Shown here: positions 63,458 to 64,000 of the stretch, one piece after another
Layout of the letters: each line of letters begins with the position of its first letter
Position numbering within the stretch: the stretch's first letter is position 1
Source of the DNA: Mesorhizobium sp. WSM4904
GTDB taxonomy: Bacteria; Pseudomonadota; Alphaproteobacteria; Rhizobiales; Rhizobiaceae
Assembly (NCBI RefSeq): GCF_029674545.1
Contig: NZ_CP121354.1
Span: 4,535,001 to 4,599,000 of the forward strand
Direction of reading: 5' to 3'
Length of the DNA: 64,000 bases
Notes under the pieces: model-generated
What the model was told of the DNA's origin: nothing
Seen by the model: only the letters and a program-made list of their open reading frames with translations
The model's database searches: none
Position numbers and translations under genes: made by a program

Positions 63458-63979
63458 TTGGGTGCGCTGAAATTCAAGTCGTTTCTCACGCCTGTGCCGG
63501 CGGGCGTGGCCTCTCTGCTGGTGGCGGTATCCGCGCTTTCCGGCTGCAATTCGTCCAAGATGTTCGGTGATCTCCATCCGAGCGAAACGCTTACGAAAGG
63601 CTACGTCATCGATCAGGCGGCAATCGACTCGGTGCCGGTCGGCTCGAGTCGCGAGCAGGTGCTTCTGGCGCTGGGCACGCCGTCGACGACGGCGACCTTC
63701 GACAACGAGGCCTTCTACTACATATCGCAGACGCGCAAGCGCTATGTCGCCTTCGACAACCCGCACATCATCGACCAGCACGTGCTGGCGGTCTATTTCG
63801 GCGCCGACGGCCGCGTCACCCAGATCGCCAATTACGGCCTGAAGGACGGCAAGATCTTCGACTTCATCTCGAGGACGACGCCGACGGGCGGCAAGGACCA
63901 GAACTTCCTCAGCCAGGTCATCAACGGCGCCAGCAAGCTGGCGCCCGGCATCCCGGGCGGTGGCGGCGGTACGCCCTGA
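63458..63979 (+). CDS. bamE: Outer membrane protein assembly factor BamE
   Basis: This is a lipoprotein of the BAM complex, 173 residues. The lipobox AVSALSGC precedes the SmpA/OmlA domain (VPVGSSREQVLLALGTPSTT, then FYYISQTRKRYVAFDNPH). The C-terminal Gly-rich tail GGGGGTP is unusual. The start is uncertain: TTG codons at 63452, 63455 and 63458 lie behind GGAG; I chose 63458. The frame runs to the end of the window region. Confidence 0.85.
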   Translation: MGALKFKSFLTPVPAGVASLLVAVSALSGCNSSKMFGDLHPSETLTKGYVIDQAAIDSVPVGSSREQVLLALGTPSTTATFDNEAFYYISQTRKRYVAFDNPHIIDQHVLAVYFGADGRVTQIANYGLKDGKIFDFISRTTPTGGKDQNFLSQVINGASKLAPGIPGGGGGTP

Positions 63980-64000
63980 ACCCGGCTTCCGGGAATTCAG

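Overview
The window looks like a chromosomal segment of a Mesorhizobium-like alphaproteobacterium (Hyphomicrobiales). Support for this comes from the high GC content, the block accB-accC-aat-DUF2155-NDUFA12, the block DUF177/plsX/fabH/ihfA/merR, the alphaproteobacterial NDUFA12, ubiquinol-cytochrome c chaperone and DUF2842 proteins, and dispersed palindromic intergenic repeats of a rhizobial kind. The genus is inference; no rRNA gene is present.

Layout: 0.2-10.9 kb holds an M48 protease, a DsbA-like oxidoreductase, aroQ, accB, accC, aat, panB, panC and gatB. 11.0-19.4 kb holds a candidate structured RNA before yjhX, CBS, rhomboid, PAS, tandem PilZ, a BTLCP protease, an ankyrin protein, a gamma carbonic anhydrase and a cytochrome P450. 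19.4-25.9 kb holds an O-acetylhomoserine sulfhydrylase, a CoA-binding/AAA gene pair, an enoyl-CoA hydratase, a hicAB toxin-antitoxin pair, and a TetR/SRPBCC divergon with two palindromic operators. 26-40.6 kb holds rplM-rpsI, two acyltransferases, a LysR/aldo-keto reductase pair, a GDPD, an agmatinase, argC, heme A synthase, and genes for glycan modification. 40.9-48.1 kb is a compact exopolysaccharide cluster (GumC-like co-polymerase, Wza-like exporter, GT4 glycosyltransferase, WbaP-like initiating transferase, Wzy-like polymerase). 55.6-64 kb is housekeeping again: tRNA-Pro(GGG), a prolyl-tRNA editing protein, small secreted proteins, and the lipid operon with ihfA, ending in bamE.

The most interesting locus is 50.1-55.2 kb: five co-directional, tightly spaced minus-strand genes reading YcaO, TfuA, an M4/gluzincin-like metallopeptidase, a 60-residue protein, and a 280-residue protein whose C-terminus is six perfect copies of Met-Ser-Ala-Arg-Gly. 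YcaO-TfuA pairs install backbone thioamides in known RiPPs, and multi-core precursors with short repeats are known in that class (thiovarsolins). I infer an undescribed RiPP system in which the repeat protein is the precursor, with an unusually large leader domain, and the peptidase releases the products. A class III cyclase/TPR gene follows in the same direction.

The window also carries at least two families of roughly 45-100 bp palindromic intergenic repeats, some touching stop codons, plus an inverted pair of a third type. No IS element, phage, CRISPR array or rRNA was seen.
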